From the NCBI RefSeq assembly GCF_035944355.1, contig NZ_DASZBH010000010.1:221206-285205 (forward strand): a stretch of 64,000 nucleotides of DNA. Direction: 5' to 3'. The notes under the pieces are model-generated. The model saw nothing but the letters and a program-made list of their open reading frames with translations. It ran no database searches and was not told the origin of the DNA. The position numbers and the translations under genes are program-made. This document shows positions 46,619-54,181 of this stretch, one piece after another (the stretch's first letter is position 1; each line of letters starts with the position of its first letter). The DNA comes from Frateuria_A sp035944355. Lineage in GTDB: Bacteria > Pseudomonadota > Gammaproteobacteria > Xanthomonadales > Rhodanobacteraceae.

Positions 46619-47992
46619 TCACTGGCCCCCCGCATCGCCAGCGACGGTGATGTTCTGCCGCGTCAGCGCGCGCCCGAGCGAGTCGGTGGCGACCAGCCGG
46701 TATCGGCCCGGCCGCAGGTACAGTTCGCTGGTTTCCAGGCCAGCGGTGGGGCGCAGGCCGGCATCGCCGCGCACGTAGCTCGGTCGCGGGTCGAGGGCGA
46801 GGCGGTCGGCAGGAATCGCATCGTCGCCTTCGCCTGCATAGCGCGCCTCGACCAGACACGGGTACGTGCCGCGGCAGACCTCGTTGCCGTGCACGACGTA
46901 GCGCTTGCGCAGGCCGCCCAGGTCCAGCCAGGTCGGCCTCCCGCGCTGCACGACCTGCGGCGGGAAGAACACGCTGACGTCGTAGCCGGCGCGCAGGGTC
47001 CACGGTGTGCCGTCCTCGCGCATGAACACCAGCGGCCGGGTGGGCGAAAGCGCCTGCACGACGGCGGCGTACCAGGGATGATCGTGCGCCGGGTTCGGGT
47101 GCGGGACCAGCACGACCTGGTCCACCGTGAGCGGGTCGATGCCGCTGAGCTCGTGGAAGTACTCCGCCATCGACCGCCCGCCCAGGTAGACGCCGCTCTC
47201 CTGGATGTGCCCGTAGCCCGCGTCGAGCACCAGCCGCGCCCGCGGATCGCGCTGGAAGACGCGTTCGTAGAGGTTGTGCGCCTGCCGGCTTTCACGCGCG
47301 TCGCCGCTGGCCTCCGACTGCGCTTCGTAGGCGACCACGCGATAGCCGAGCTTCAGCGCGGTGCGCACCATTTCCGCGCAGATCGGTTCCTCGGTGTAGA
47401 ACCCGGTGCCTTGCACCGGATAGCCGCGCGCGGCCAGCTTGTCGTCGCTGGCATAGAGCGTCTCGGCGGCGAAGGTATCGAAGCCTTCGCCGCGCAGCCT
47501 GGCCAGCAGCTGCACGGTGAGGGTGCGGGTGAGCGGCAGGTGGTGCGCCTCGTTGAAGAACACCGCCTGGCGGCCGCGCGCCAGTTCCGCGATCGCATCG
47601 ACGGCAGGGCGCGGCCGTGAGGAGCCATCCAGCGGCGAGGGATGGTCGCCCGGTTGCAACAGCTCCTGGATCGAGAAGTTGGCCGCCGCGTTCGGGTAGT
47701 CGCCGATGAAGGTCTCGTACCAGCTCAGGTACTGGCCGATGATCACGTGGAAGGCCGGGTTGGCGTCGCCCACCGATGCCGCCGCGACCATGGTTTCGTA
47801 GCGCCCGAGCATGTCCTTGCGGGTGTCGGCCTGGCGCATGATCCCGTCGGCCTTGTCGGCGGCCCGCATCTGCATGGCCTGCCACTGCGCGGGCGTGGGC
47901 GCCGGCGGCGCCTGCCTGGGCAGGGCGCCGGCGGCACAGCCGGACAGCAGGCAGGTGGCGAGGCAGACGACGGGTGTCCAGGAACCAGGCAT
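46619..47992 (-). CDS. lipoprotein with ChaN/EreA-like motif
   Basis: A 457-residue lipoprotein from the ATG at 47992, which has GGAG nine bases upstream. Residues 1-19 are a signal ending LLSGC, with Cys19 lipidated. A helical region follows (60-115), then a motif AVFFNEAHHLPLTRTLTVQL and FAAETLYAS that is reminiscent of the NExH of ChaN/DUF399 and erythromycin-esterase-like proteins, and a C-terminal beta-rich domain (about 340-457). Family assignment is tentative. It is convergent with mdh and leads no obvious operon. Confidence 0.6.
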   Translation of the reverse strand: MPGSWTPVVCLATCLLSGCAAGALPRQAPPAPTPAQWQAMQMRAADKADGIMRQADTRKDMLGRYETMVAAASVGDANPAFHVIIGQYLSWYETFIGDYPNAAANFSIQELLQPGDHPSPLDGSSRPRPAVDAIAELARGRQAVFFNEAHHLPLTRTLTVQLLARLRGEGFDTFAAETLYASDDKLAARGYPVQGTGFYTEEPICAEMVRTALKLGYRVVAYEAQSEASGDARESRQAHNLYERVFQRDPRARLVLDAGYGHIQESGVYLGGRSMAEYFHELSGIDPLTVDQVVLVPHPNPAHDHPWYAAVVQALSPTRPLVFMREDGTPWTLRAGYDVSVFFPPQVVQRGRPTWLDLGGLRKRYVVHGNEVCRGTYPCLVEARYAGEGDDAIPADRLALDPRPSYVRGDAGLRPTAGLETSELYLRPGRYRLVATDSLGRALTRQNITVAGDAGGQ

Positions 47993-48085
47993 CGCGGATG
48001 CTCCAGTGCGGCACGAGCCGGAGTCTGCGCCGATCCGGTGCGGGTGCAAACCTGCCGGACGTCATCCGCCGGCAGGCCTGCTGCG

Positions 48086-48670
48086 TCAGGGGGCGGGCGG
48101 ACGCACCCGGAACGCCAGGCTGATCCGCGGCCCCATCGGCGCGCGCTGCTTGGGGATGCCGTGGTCGTAGTGGAACTGGCTGGAGTAATCCATCAGCAGC
48201 AGGCTGCCCGCTTCCAGGTCGATGTGCAGCACGCGCCGCGCAGGGCGCTTGGCGCGGATCACCATCTCGCGCGTGGCACCGAGCGAAAGCAGCGCGATGG
48301 GATGGCCGCGCACCAGGTCCTCCAGCTTGTCGTTGTGCGGCGCCACGCTGTCGCGCTCGTCGCGGTAGAGGTTCAGGCCGACGCTGGTGAAGGGCGCGTC
48401 CACCGCGCCGCGCACGGCCGCCAGCGCCTCGTGCAGCGGGGCGGGCAGGGCAGGGTCGTCGAGGTCGAAGTGCGCGCGCAGGCGCGGCACGTCCACCTCG
48501 CGCTCGTACATCAGGCGGCGCCCGCCGCGCCAGGCGATGTCCTCGAACAGTCGCTCGAACCAGGTCTGGGCGGTGGTGGCGGGCACCAGTTCGGGGGTGT
48601 AGACGACCTTGCCGCTGGCGTCGTCCAGCAATATCCGCGGGCCCTGGTCGAACAGCGAGAACTGCGCCAT
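48086..48670 (-). CDS. AlkB-like 2-oxoglutarate/Fe(II) dioxygenase
   Basis: A 194-residue dioxygenase of the AlkB family, which removes methyl lesions from DNA/RNA by oxidative demethylation. Fe(II) ligands appear as PHNDK (His-x-Asp) and a downstream His in YDHGIPK; the 2-oxoglutarate Arg pair lies in PRISLAFRVR. Its short N-terminus is closer to ALKBH2/3-like bacterial members than to E. coli AlkB. It follows the CDF gene by 9 bases on the same strand, so the four genes 51250 to 48086 may be one operon. Confidence 0.9.
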   Translation of the reverse strand: MAQFSLFDQGPRILLDDASGKVVYTPELVPATTAQTWFERLFEDIAWRGGRRLMYEREVDVPRLRAHFDLDDPALPAPLHEALAAVRGAVDAPFTSVGLNLYRDERDSVAPHNDKLEDLVRGHPIALLSLGATREMVIRAKRPARRVLHIDLEAGSLLLMDYSSQFHYDHGIPKQRAPMGPRISLAFRVRPPAP

Positions 48671-48679
48671 GGCGGCACC

Positions 48680-49639
48680 TCAGTCCGGCTCCCGGTTGGC
48701 GCGCTCGATCGCGCGGCGCCGGGCGCGCCAGGTCTCGGTGGTCTGCGGCTTGATGAACAGCGACGTGACCTCGGCGTGCCTCGACTTGATCGCCTGCTCG
48801 ATGCGGTTGATGCACTCCTCGATCTGCGGCGTGGTCAATCGGTCCTCGAATTCGGCGCTGAGCGCGGCGACCACCGTGTGCGGCCCCATCTGCACGGTGA
48901 GCACGCCGTTGACGTGGCCCACGCCCGGGTCGGCGGCGGCGATTCCCAGCAGCGATTCGCGCAATTTCGGATGCGCCGGCTCGCCGATCAGCAGGCCCTT
49001 GCTCTCGCGCGCGAGCAGGCCCGCGGCCACCGCCAGCACCACGGCGATGCCGATCGATGCGGCGCCGTCGAGCCGGGGCATGCCCAGCGCCTGTGCGCAG
49101 GCCACGCCGGCAAAAGCGATCAGCAGGCCGATCAGCGCGGCCGAATCCTCCAGCAGCACGGTGAAGGTGCTCGGGTCCTTGCTCTTGCGGAAGGCCTCGA
49201 AGTAGCCCATCGCGCCTTTCACCGCGCGGAACTCGCGCAGCGCGACGTACCAGGAACCGCCTTCGAACAACATCGACACGCCCAGCACGAGGTAGTTGAT
49301 CAGCGGGTCGCTCATCGGATCGGGCCGGCGCAGGTGGCCCACGCCTTCGAACAGCGACACACCCGCGCCCAGCGCGAACACCAGCAGGGCCACGATGAAG
49401 CTCCAGAAGTACAGCTCGCGGCCATGGCCGAACGGGTGGATCGCATCCGGCGGCTTGGCCGCGCGATGCATGCCGTAGAGCAGCAGCAGCTCGTTGGCGG
49501 TGTCCACCAGCGAATGCACGCCTTCGCTGAGCATCGCCGAGCTGCCGGAAAAGCCGGCCGCGACGAACTTGGCCACGGCGATCGCCAGGTTGCCGGCCAG
49601 CGCGGCATAGACGACCCGTCGCGGATTCGACGAAGCCAC
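48680..49639 (-). CDS. cation diffusion facilitator (CDF) family transporter
   Basis: A 319-residue CDF transporter with five or six transmembrane helices in residues 10-205 and a cytoplasmic C-terminal domain. The metal site is visible in SEGVHSLVDTANE and the second site helix VACAQAL. These exchangers expel Zn, Fe or Mn from the cytosol. The Asp/His composition does not decide the metal. It is 3 bases after the Nei-family gene on the same strand, an operon-like spacing. Confidence 0.92.
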   Translation of the reverse strand: MASSNPRRVVYAALAGNLAIAVAKFVAAGFSGSSAMLSEGVHSLVDTANELLLLYGMHRAAKPPDAIHPFGHGRELYFWSFIVALLVFALGAGVSLFEGVGHLRRPDPMSDPLINYLVLGVSMLFEGGSWYVALREFRAVKGAMGYFEAFRKSKDPSTFTVLLEDSAALIGLLIAFAGVACAQALGMPRLDGAASIGIAVVLAVAAGLLARESKGLLIGEPAHPKLRESLLGIAAADPGVGHVNGVLTVQMGPHTVVAALSAEFEDRLTTPQIEECINRIEQAIKSRHAEVTSLFIKPQTTETWRARRRAIERANREPD

Positions 49640-49642
49640 GGC

Positions 49643-50380
49643 TCAGGCGTCCACGTAGCGCCGCTGGCACAGCTCGCAGAAGAAGCTGCGCCGGTTGGTG
49701 CGGCCCAGGTAGGCGCGGTGGAACTTCACGTGGTCGCGCGGGCAGATGCTCTGGTTGTGCGCCAGCCAGTGCTTGCGCAGCACAAAGGCGCGCTTCCATT
49801 CGAGAAACTCGAAACTGTACTGGCGCGCCTGTTCCACCAGCTCGCCGAGCTTGCGCGCCGGCAGCGCGCCGATGGTGGAAAGCGGATGCGTGCGGATGCG
49901 GAACAACACCTCGTTCTTGATGATGTTGCCCACGCCGGCGAACACGGTCTGGTCCAGCAGAGCATCGCAGGCGAGCGTGTCGGGCATCGCGCGCAGGCGC
50001 TTGCGGGCCAGCGCCGGGTTCCAGGCGGCGGACATCACGTCGGTGCGCCAGTCGTAGAGCTCGTCCAGGTCGCCTTCCAGCAGCCGCACCGAGCAGGTGT
50101 AGAAGTTGAGCTCGCCTTCGTCGAACGTCAGGCGAAGGCGCGGTACGGCGTCCTTGCGCTCGTCGATGCGGTAGCTGCCGAACATCAGCAGATGGATGCG
50201 GACGGTGACGTCGGGCAGCTCGATCAGGAACTGCTTGCCGAAGCTGCGGAAGGCGACGACGCGCTGGCCGGCGAGCCGGTCCATGTCGATCTTCGCGTTG
50301 CCCTCCGCGCGGCGGATCGTGCGGCCGGTGAAGGGCGCCGCCTCTTCGCGCAGGATGACGATCGAGGGGCCTTCGGGCAT
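49643..50380 (-). CDS. Fpg/Nei-family DNA glycosylase
   Basis: A 245-residue glycosylase/AP lyase. The N-terminal MPEGP gives the catalytic Pro2 and Glu3 after Met removal; the start at 50380 is fixed by this. A Lys in the GKQFLI region is the conserved beta-hairpin Lys. The H2TH region (VFAGVGNIIKNEVLFR) is intact. The C-terminal zinc finger is unusual: Cys-X3-His-X17-Cys-X2-Cys instead of the usual CCCC. It removes oxidised bases and sits among AlkB-like and CDF genes, a repair and metal-stress setting. Confidence 0.9.
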   Translation of the reverse strand: MPEGPSIVILREEAAPFTGRTIRRAEGNAKIDMDRLAGQRVVAFRSFGKQFLIELPDVTVRIHLLMFGSYRIDERKDAVPRLRLTFDEGELNFYTCSVRLLEGDLDELYDWRTDVMSAAWNPALARKRLRAMPDTLACDALLDQTVFAGVGNIIKNEVLFRIRTHPLSTIGALPARKLGELVEQARQYSFEFLEWKRAFVLRKHWLAHNQSICPRDHVKFHRAYLGRTNRRSFFCELCQRRYVDA

Positions 50381-50446
50381 GGGTCGTCCGTCGTGGCTGC
50401 CTTGCCGCATTCTGGGCGGGGCCCGGGCATGGGCAGGTGAATGCGG

Positions 50447-51250
50447 CTAACTGGCGCCGCGACGGCGGTTCTTTCCCCGTTCCACGCCGGAAGGTGCCCG
50501 CAGGGCCGGTGGGGGCGCCTCCGCCTGGGCTCCCAGCATCCGCTTCAGCAAAAGCCCATCGCCCGTCGCATGCCCCAGCGCGGTGTTGTCGAAGATGCAC
50601 CATGCCTCCGGTGCGCGCCGCAGCCCTTCGGCCACGCGTTCGAGCACCTGCGGCGCATACGCGTCGTAGTACATCCGCGGCGAGCCGTGCAGGCGCAGGT
50701 AGATCCGGCTGCGATCGCCGCCGGGCAGCGCCGCACGCGGTACGCGCGCCGGGTCGGCGGCCACGCGGGCGACCTGCAGCTGGCGCAACGCACGATCGAC
50801 CCCCGCGCGGAACCAGGACGGATGCCGCGGCTCGCACGCGAGCGCGCCCGGGTAGCGGCGGCGCAGGTGCTCGAAGAACGGCAACGCCACCGCCGCATCG
50901 AAGGCCAGGCTGGGCGGCAGCTGCAGCAACAGCCAGCCGAGCTTGCCCTGGAGTTCGCCTACCTGCTCGAGGAATGCGTCCACCGCCTCGTCGCAGCCGC
51001 GCAGCCGGCATTCGTGGCTGATCGCCTTGGGCATCTTGGCGGCGAAGCGGAAATGCGCCGGCACGCTGTCGGCCCAGCGGCGCCAGGTCGCCGGGCGGTG
51101 CGGCCGGTAGAAGCTGGAGTTGATCTCCACGCAGTCGAACACCTGCGCGTAGCGCTCCAGCGTGCTGCCCTCGGGTGGGAAAGCGCCGGCATGCGCCCTG
51201 GGAACCGACCAGCCGGCGCAGCCGACGCGGGGGCCGGCCGTCACTTCCAT
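50447..51250 (-). CDS. DUF72-domain protein
   Basis: A 267-residue TIM-barrel DUF72 protein: VGCAGWSVPR near the N-terminus, FDCVEINSSFYRPHRP, PPSLAFDAAVALPFF and YLRLHGSPRMYYDAY. The family is widespread and uncharacterised; conserved Asn/Glu/Arg residues suggest a sugar-phosphate or nucleic-acid related enzyme. It is the first gene of the leftward repair-type group. A GC-rich 25-residue tail (from about 240) is low complexity. Confidence 0.9.
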   Translation of the reverse strand: MEVTAGPRVGCAGWSVPRAHAGAFPPEGSTLERYAQVFDCVEINSSFYRPHRPATWRRWADSVPAHFRFAAKMPKAISHECRLRGCDEAVDAFLEQVGELQGKLGWLLLQLPPSLAFDAAVALPFFEHLRRRYPGALACEPRHPSWFRAGVDRALRQLQVARVAADPARVPRAALPGGDRSRIYLRLHGSPRMYYDAYAPQVLERVAEGLRRAPEAWCIFDNTALGHATGDGLLLKRMLGAQAEAPPPALRAPSGVERGKNRRRGAS

Positions 51251-51290
51251 CGTTCACTCGGGCGCGGGTGCGTAGCGCCGGGGTCGAAGA

Positions 51291-51420
51291 GCCCCTTCGA
51301 CTTCGCTTCGCTACGCCCAGGGCGAACGGGTATCCATTTCCTCCACCGTTCGCCCTGAGCGTAGGCGCGCAGCGCCGAAGTCGAAGCGCCCTTTGGCCGC
51401 CTTGCTACGCCCAAGGCGGC
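51291..51420. repeat. REP-like inverted repeat pair plus CTACGC-loop hairpin
   Basis: CCTTCGACTTCGCTTCGCTACGC with CAGGGCGAACGG (51291-51328) faces its near-complement (51346-51390: CGTTCGCCCTGAGCGTAGG..GAAGTCGAAG). A second hairpin follows: GCCGCCTTG, loop CTACGC, CAAGGCGGC (51396-51420). Sequences of this style are dispersed in several proteobacterial genomes. It fills the gap between the convergent-direction end of the methyltransferase and the DUF72 start. Confidence 0.7.
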
Positions 51421-51434
51421 ATTCCAGGCCAGCC

Positions 51435-52211
51435 TCACTTGGCCGGCTTGCGGAAGCGGTACATGAACTGGTCGGTGTGGCCACGGATCGACTTGTCGAA
51501 CACCTTGATGGTGTGCGGATCGGCCGGATTGCGCAGCGCGCTGCTCTCGCCGTCGAACACGAAGCCCGCCGACTCGGCCTGCTGCTTGACGATGGCCGGG
51601 TCGATGCGGTGCAGCGTGTCGGTGTCGCTCATGCCCGAGCCGGCCGGCGCCACATGGTCGATCACCACGAACACGCCGCCTGGCTTGAGCGCCTTGAAAA
51701 CCTGCTTGTCCAGCGTCACCGGGTCGACGTGCCCCATGAACTTGTCCGGGTAGTCGTGGTAGTTCTGCGAGGTGAACACCACGTCCACCGATTCGGGCGC
51801 GCTGAGCTGCGCGGCCGGCTGGGTGAGCACGCTGACGTTGGCGTAATGCGGCTGGCTGGCGAGCTTGCGCAGGTTGCTCACGTCCGACTCGGACTCGGCG
51901 GCGTATTCGTTGGGCCACAGCGCGTAGACGTGGCCGCGGGGGCCGACCACCCCGCTGAACACGCGGGTGAAGTAGCCGCTGCCGGGAATCAGTTCGAGCA
52001 CCTTGTCGCCGGGCTTGACCTGGGCGAACGCCATCACCTGCGCGATCTTGCGCCGGGCATCGTCGGTACGGTCGGCCTGGCGCGCCGGATCGTCGATGGC
52101 CGCGGTGAGATAAGGCGGCTGGGCCTGTTGCCCGGCGTTGCGGGCGACAGGTACGGCGTGGACGGCGGGCAGGGCGAGGGCGATCGTCGCGGCGAGGACG
52201 AGAGTGCGCAT
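51435..52211 (-). CDS. exported class I SAM-dependent methyltransferase-like protein
   Basis: A 258-residue protein with a clear signal peptide (residues 1-20, ending AVHAV) in front of a class I methyltransferase fold: motif I ELIPGSGYFTRVF with the SAM-binding acidic residue, then YPDKFMGHVDP and a motif resembling VVIDHVAPAGSG. Exported methyltransferase-fold proteins of this COG4798-like group are known in proteobacteria; SAM is not expected in the periplasm, so the activity is puzzling. It is followed downstream only by a repeat; its start is flanked by a 180-base spacer to the small lipoprotein gene. Confidence 0.85.
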   Translation of the reverse strand: MRTLVLAATIALALPAVHAVPVARNAGQQAQPPYLTAAIDDPARQADRTDDARRKIAQVMAFAQVKPGDKVLELIPGSGYFTRVFSGVVGPRGHVYALWPNEYAAESESDVSNLRKLASQPHYANVSVLTQPAAQLSAPESVDVVFTSQNYHDYPDKFMGHVDPVTLDKQVFKALKPGGVFVVIDHVAPAGSGMSDTDTLHRIDPAIVKQQAESAGFVFDGESSALRNPADPHTIKVFDKSIRGHTDQFMYRFRKPAK

Positions 52212-52394
52212 GTCAGGCTCCTACGGGGTGGGGCTGCGATTGTGCGCCCGCCGCGGCACCGCGGAAGGCGTGACCTTCGGCAGGTAGGCCATCACACGAA
52301 CGAGCCCGGCATGGGCCAGGCTCGGGTCGTTCCACCTGCCGCGGCCATCCCTGGCCGGCCCGCATCCGTGCCTTCTGTTCGTGCCGCAGGCGCG

Positions 52395-52679
52395 TCAGTG
52401 CATGCCGCCCGAGGAATTGGGCTGGGTCGAGGTCGGTGCCGGCATCGTCGCCGTCGAGGAAGGCGCCGGCATGGTGGCGGGCGGCGTCATGGCGGTCGAG
52501 CCGCTGGGCGGCGTCGTGGCCGGGGTGGTCGCCGGGGTGGTGCTCGGCGTGGTGGCGGGCGCAGTCGCCGGGGCGGCGGCGCCGTTCTCGCCATTCTCCT
52601 CGTTGGCGTGGTGGTTGCACGCGGTCAGTGCGAACGAGGAAGCCAGCAGCAGGCTCCAGCACAACAGGCGAATCTTCAT
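52395..52679 (-). CDS. small Thr/Pro/Ala-rich lipoprotein
   Basis: A 94-residue protein with AAGGAGA before the ATG at 52679. Residues 1-21 are a lipoprotein signal ending ALTAC. After a short polar stretch (NHHANEENGENG) the rest is low complexity, with repeated TTPATTP-like units and a SGGMH end. It may be a surface or envelope spacer lipoprotein; no domain is recognised. Followed upstream by the CBS gene in the same direction. Confidence 0.7.
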   Translation of the reverse strand: MKIRLLCWSLLLASSFALTACNHHANEENGENGAAAPATAPATTPSTTPATTPATTPPSGSTAMTPPATMPAPSSTATMPAPTSTQPNSSGGMH

Positions 52680-52702
52680 GGCAGTCTCCTTCGGGTAATG
52701 GG

Positions 52703-53122
52703 TCAGTGCGGCCGGGACACGCTGCGGGTGACGTCGTGCTGCAGCGAACGGGCGTCCGAACGCTCCAGGTCGGCCAGCGCGACGATGCCGCACAACGCGC
52801 CCTTGCCGTCGACCACCGGGATGCGCCGCACCTGCTGGCGTTGCATCAGCCGAGCGCACTCCTCCACGGTGGCGTCTTCCTGGATGGTGATCGGTGGCGC
52901 GGTCATGCAGTCCTGCGCACGCACTTCCAGCGGATTGCGGCCGGCCGCGAGCGTGCGCACGACGATGTCGCGGTCGGTGATCACGCCGATCGGGTGGCGG
53001 TCAAGGTCGACCACCGGGATCTCGCCGACGTCTTCGTCGCGCATGGCCCGGGCCACTTCCTCCAGCGGCGAGGTGGCCAGGCAGAACTTGGGATTGCGGG
53101 TCATCAGGCGATCGAGTTCCAT
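52703..53122 (-). CDS. tandem CBS-domain protein
   Basis: A 139-residue stand-alone CBS pair, starting at the ATG at 53122. Domain 1 covers about residues 5-60 (DVGEIPVVDLDRHPIGVITD) and domain 2 about 70-125 (QVRRIPVVDGKGALCGIVAL). Such pairs bind adenosine nucleotides and act as energy or stress sensors. It lies 23 bases before the small lipoprotein gene and near a general-stress-like gene, which suggests a stress-linked context. Confidence 0.92.
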   Translation of the reverse strand: MELDRLMTRNPKFCLATSPLEEVARAMRDEDVGEIPVVDLDRHPIGVITDRDIVVRTLAAGRNPLEVRAQDCMTAPPITIQEDATVEECARLMQRQQVRRIPVVDGKGALCGIVALADLERSDARSLQHDVTRSVSRPH

Positions 53123-53264
53123 GGGCACTCCGACGGCGGTCTGCGGGAACCCGTGAGATGTTCCTCGGGCACGGTTGAACACGGTGTCGGTGGACCATGA
53201 AAGAGGCGTGCAAGGCCGGTGTGCGGGTTGCCTCATGCTCATCCGCACGGGCTGCCTGCCGGGA

Positions 53265-53762
53265 TCAGGTCAGCGCGGTGGGCTGGTCGAACGGCAGCGG
53301 CGTGGCGCCGGCACGAACGAGCGCCGGCTCGGCGCGCGCGAGCAGATCCTTGCCGGCATCGAGTACGACCAGGATGCGGCCGGCCTCGATCTCGCCCTCG
53401 AATTTGCGCCGCACCGGATCGGGCACCGAGGCGCCGACCATCGCGCTGGTCCAGCCGCCGGTGAGCGCACCGGCGATGGCCAGCCCGGCCACGCCCGCCA
53501 GGGTGATGCCGACGGGCGGGATCGCCACCGCCACCAGCCCGGCCAGCAGGCCGGTGGCGCCGCCGCCGATCACGCCACGCAAGGCGGCGGGGTAGAAATC
53601 GCTGCCGGCTTCCTTGTGCTGCTCCGGCGCCGCTTCCAGTTCGATGTCCGAGCGGGCGATCAGCGAGATGTCCCGCTCGGGTATGCCGGCGGCTCGGGCG
53701 GCCTGCATGACCGTCCTGGCCGTCGCCAGGTCGGGGGTGCTCAATACGTGGCGGGTTTTCAT
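53265..53762 (-). CDS. general-stress-like membrane protein (DUF1269-type)
   Basis: A 165-residue protein from the ATG at 53762. A Rossmann-like N-terminal half (HVLSTPDLATARTVMQAARA, then AAGIPERDISLIAR) resembles general-stress proteins of the Gsp17M/DUF1269 type. A Gly/Ala-rich hydrophobic segment in about residues 70-110 (GGGATGLLAGLVAVAIPPVG) could span or insert in the membrane. C-terminal part is soluble with GRILVVLDAGKDLLARAEPAL. Divergent from the oxidoreductase-like small gene. Confidence 0.7.
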   Translation of the reverse strand: MKTRHVLSTPDLATARTVMQAARAAGIPERDISLIARSDIELEAAPEQHKEAGSDFYPAALRGVIGGGATGLLAGLVAVAIPPVGITLAGVAGLAIAGALTGGWTSAMVGASVPDPVRRKFEGEIEAGRILVVLDAGKDLLARAEPALVRAGATPLPFDQPTALT

Positions 53763-53876
53763 GGCGCTCCTCGCGGTCGGCGGGCGCTGGGCCCGACGCA
53801 ATCGTTGTGGAGCGCGGGTTGGCGAAGCGTCGCCTGCGGGTGTCCATGGTGTGAGGGGCGCCGTACCATCACCGCC

Positions 53877-54053
53877 ATGGAACCGTTCCCCGATGATCCG
53901 CCGCCGGTTCCGCCCGCGGAACCCGGTCCAGGCGACTGCTGCGGCGAGGGCTGCGTCAACTGCGTGCTCGACCGCTACGACGCGGCGGTGCAGCGTTACC
54001 GCGCGGCGTTGGCCGCGTGGCAGGCGCGTCATCCGGGCACGCCGCCGGCCTGA
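53877..54053 (+). CDS. 58-residue oxidoreductase-like (Cys-rich) domain protein
   Basis: A small Cys-rich protein: a proline-rich start (MEPFPDDPPPVPPAEPGPG) followed by DCCGEGCVNCVLDRYDAAVQ. The CC-x2-GC-x2-C-(V/W)-(L/D)-x-Y pattern matches the oxidoreductase-like domain (PF09791 type), found in small bacterial proteins and at eukaryotic protein ends, presumed to bind metal or form disulfides. Start at ATG 53877; ribosome-binding site is weak (GAGGGG about 20 bases upstream). Confidence 0.75.
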   Translation: MEPFPDDPPPVPPAEPGPGDCCGEGCVNCVLDRYDAAVQRYRAALAAWQARHPGTPPA

Positions 54054-54181
54054 CTCTGGGATCCCGATGGCCGTTACATTTTTCACCCGCGCGACCGATA
54101 AGCCCTGAAGCCGCCCCTCGCGGGCGGCGACGGCGGCCGCCGCAGCGGCCGCCGCCGCATGGCGGACTGCAAGGGGGACGC

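Noticed and set aside
47292..51257. Very long open frame (about 1300 codons) on the minus strand across the AlkB, CDF, Nei and DUF72 genes
   Set aside because: It is a shifted-frame shadow of four well-supported genes and has an Arg/Pro-rich composition.
52212..52394. Terminator between methyltransferase and lipoprotein genes
   Set aside because: Partial CGAGCC/GGCTCG pairing is present but there is no U-tract.
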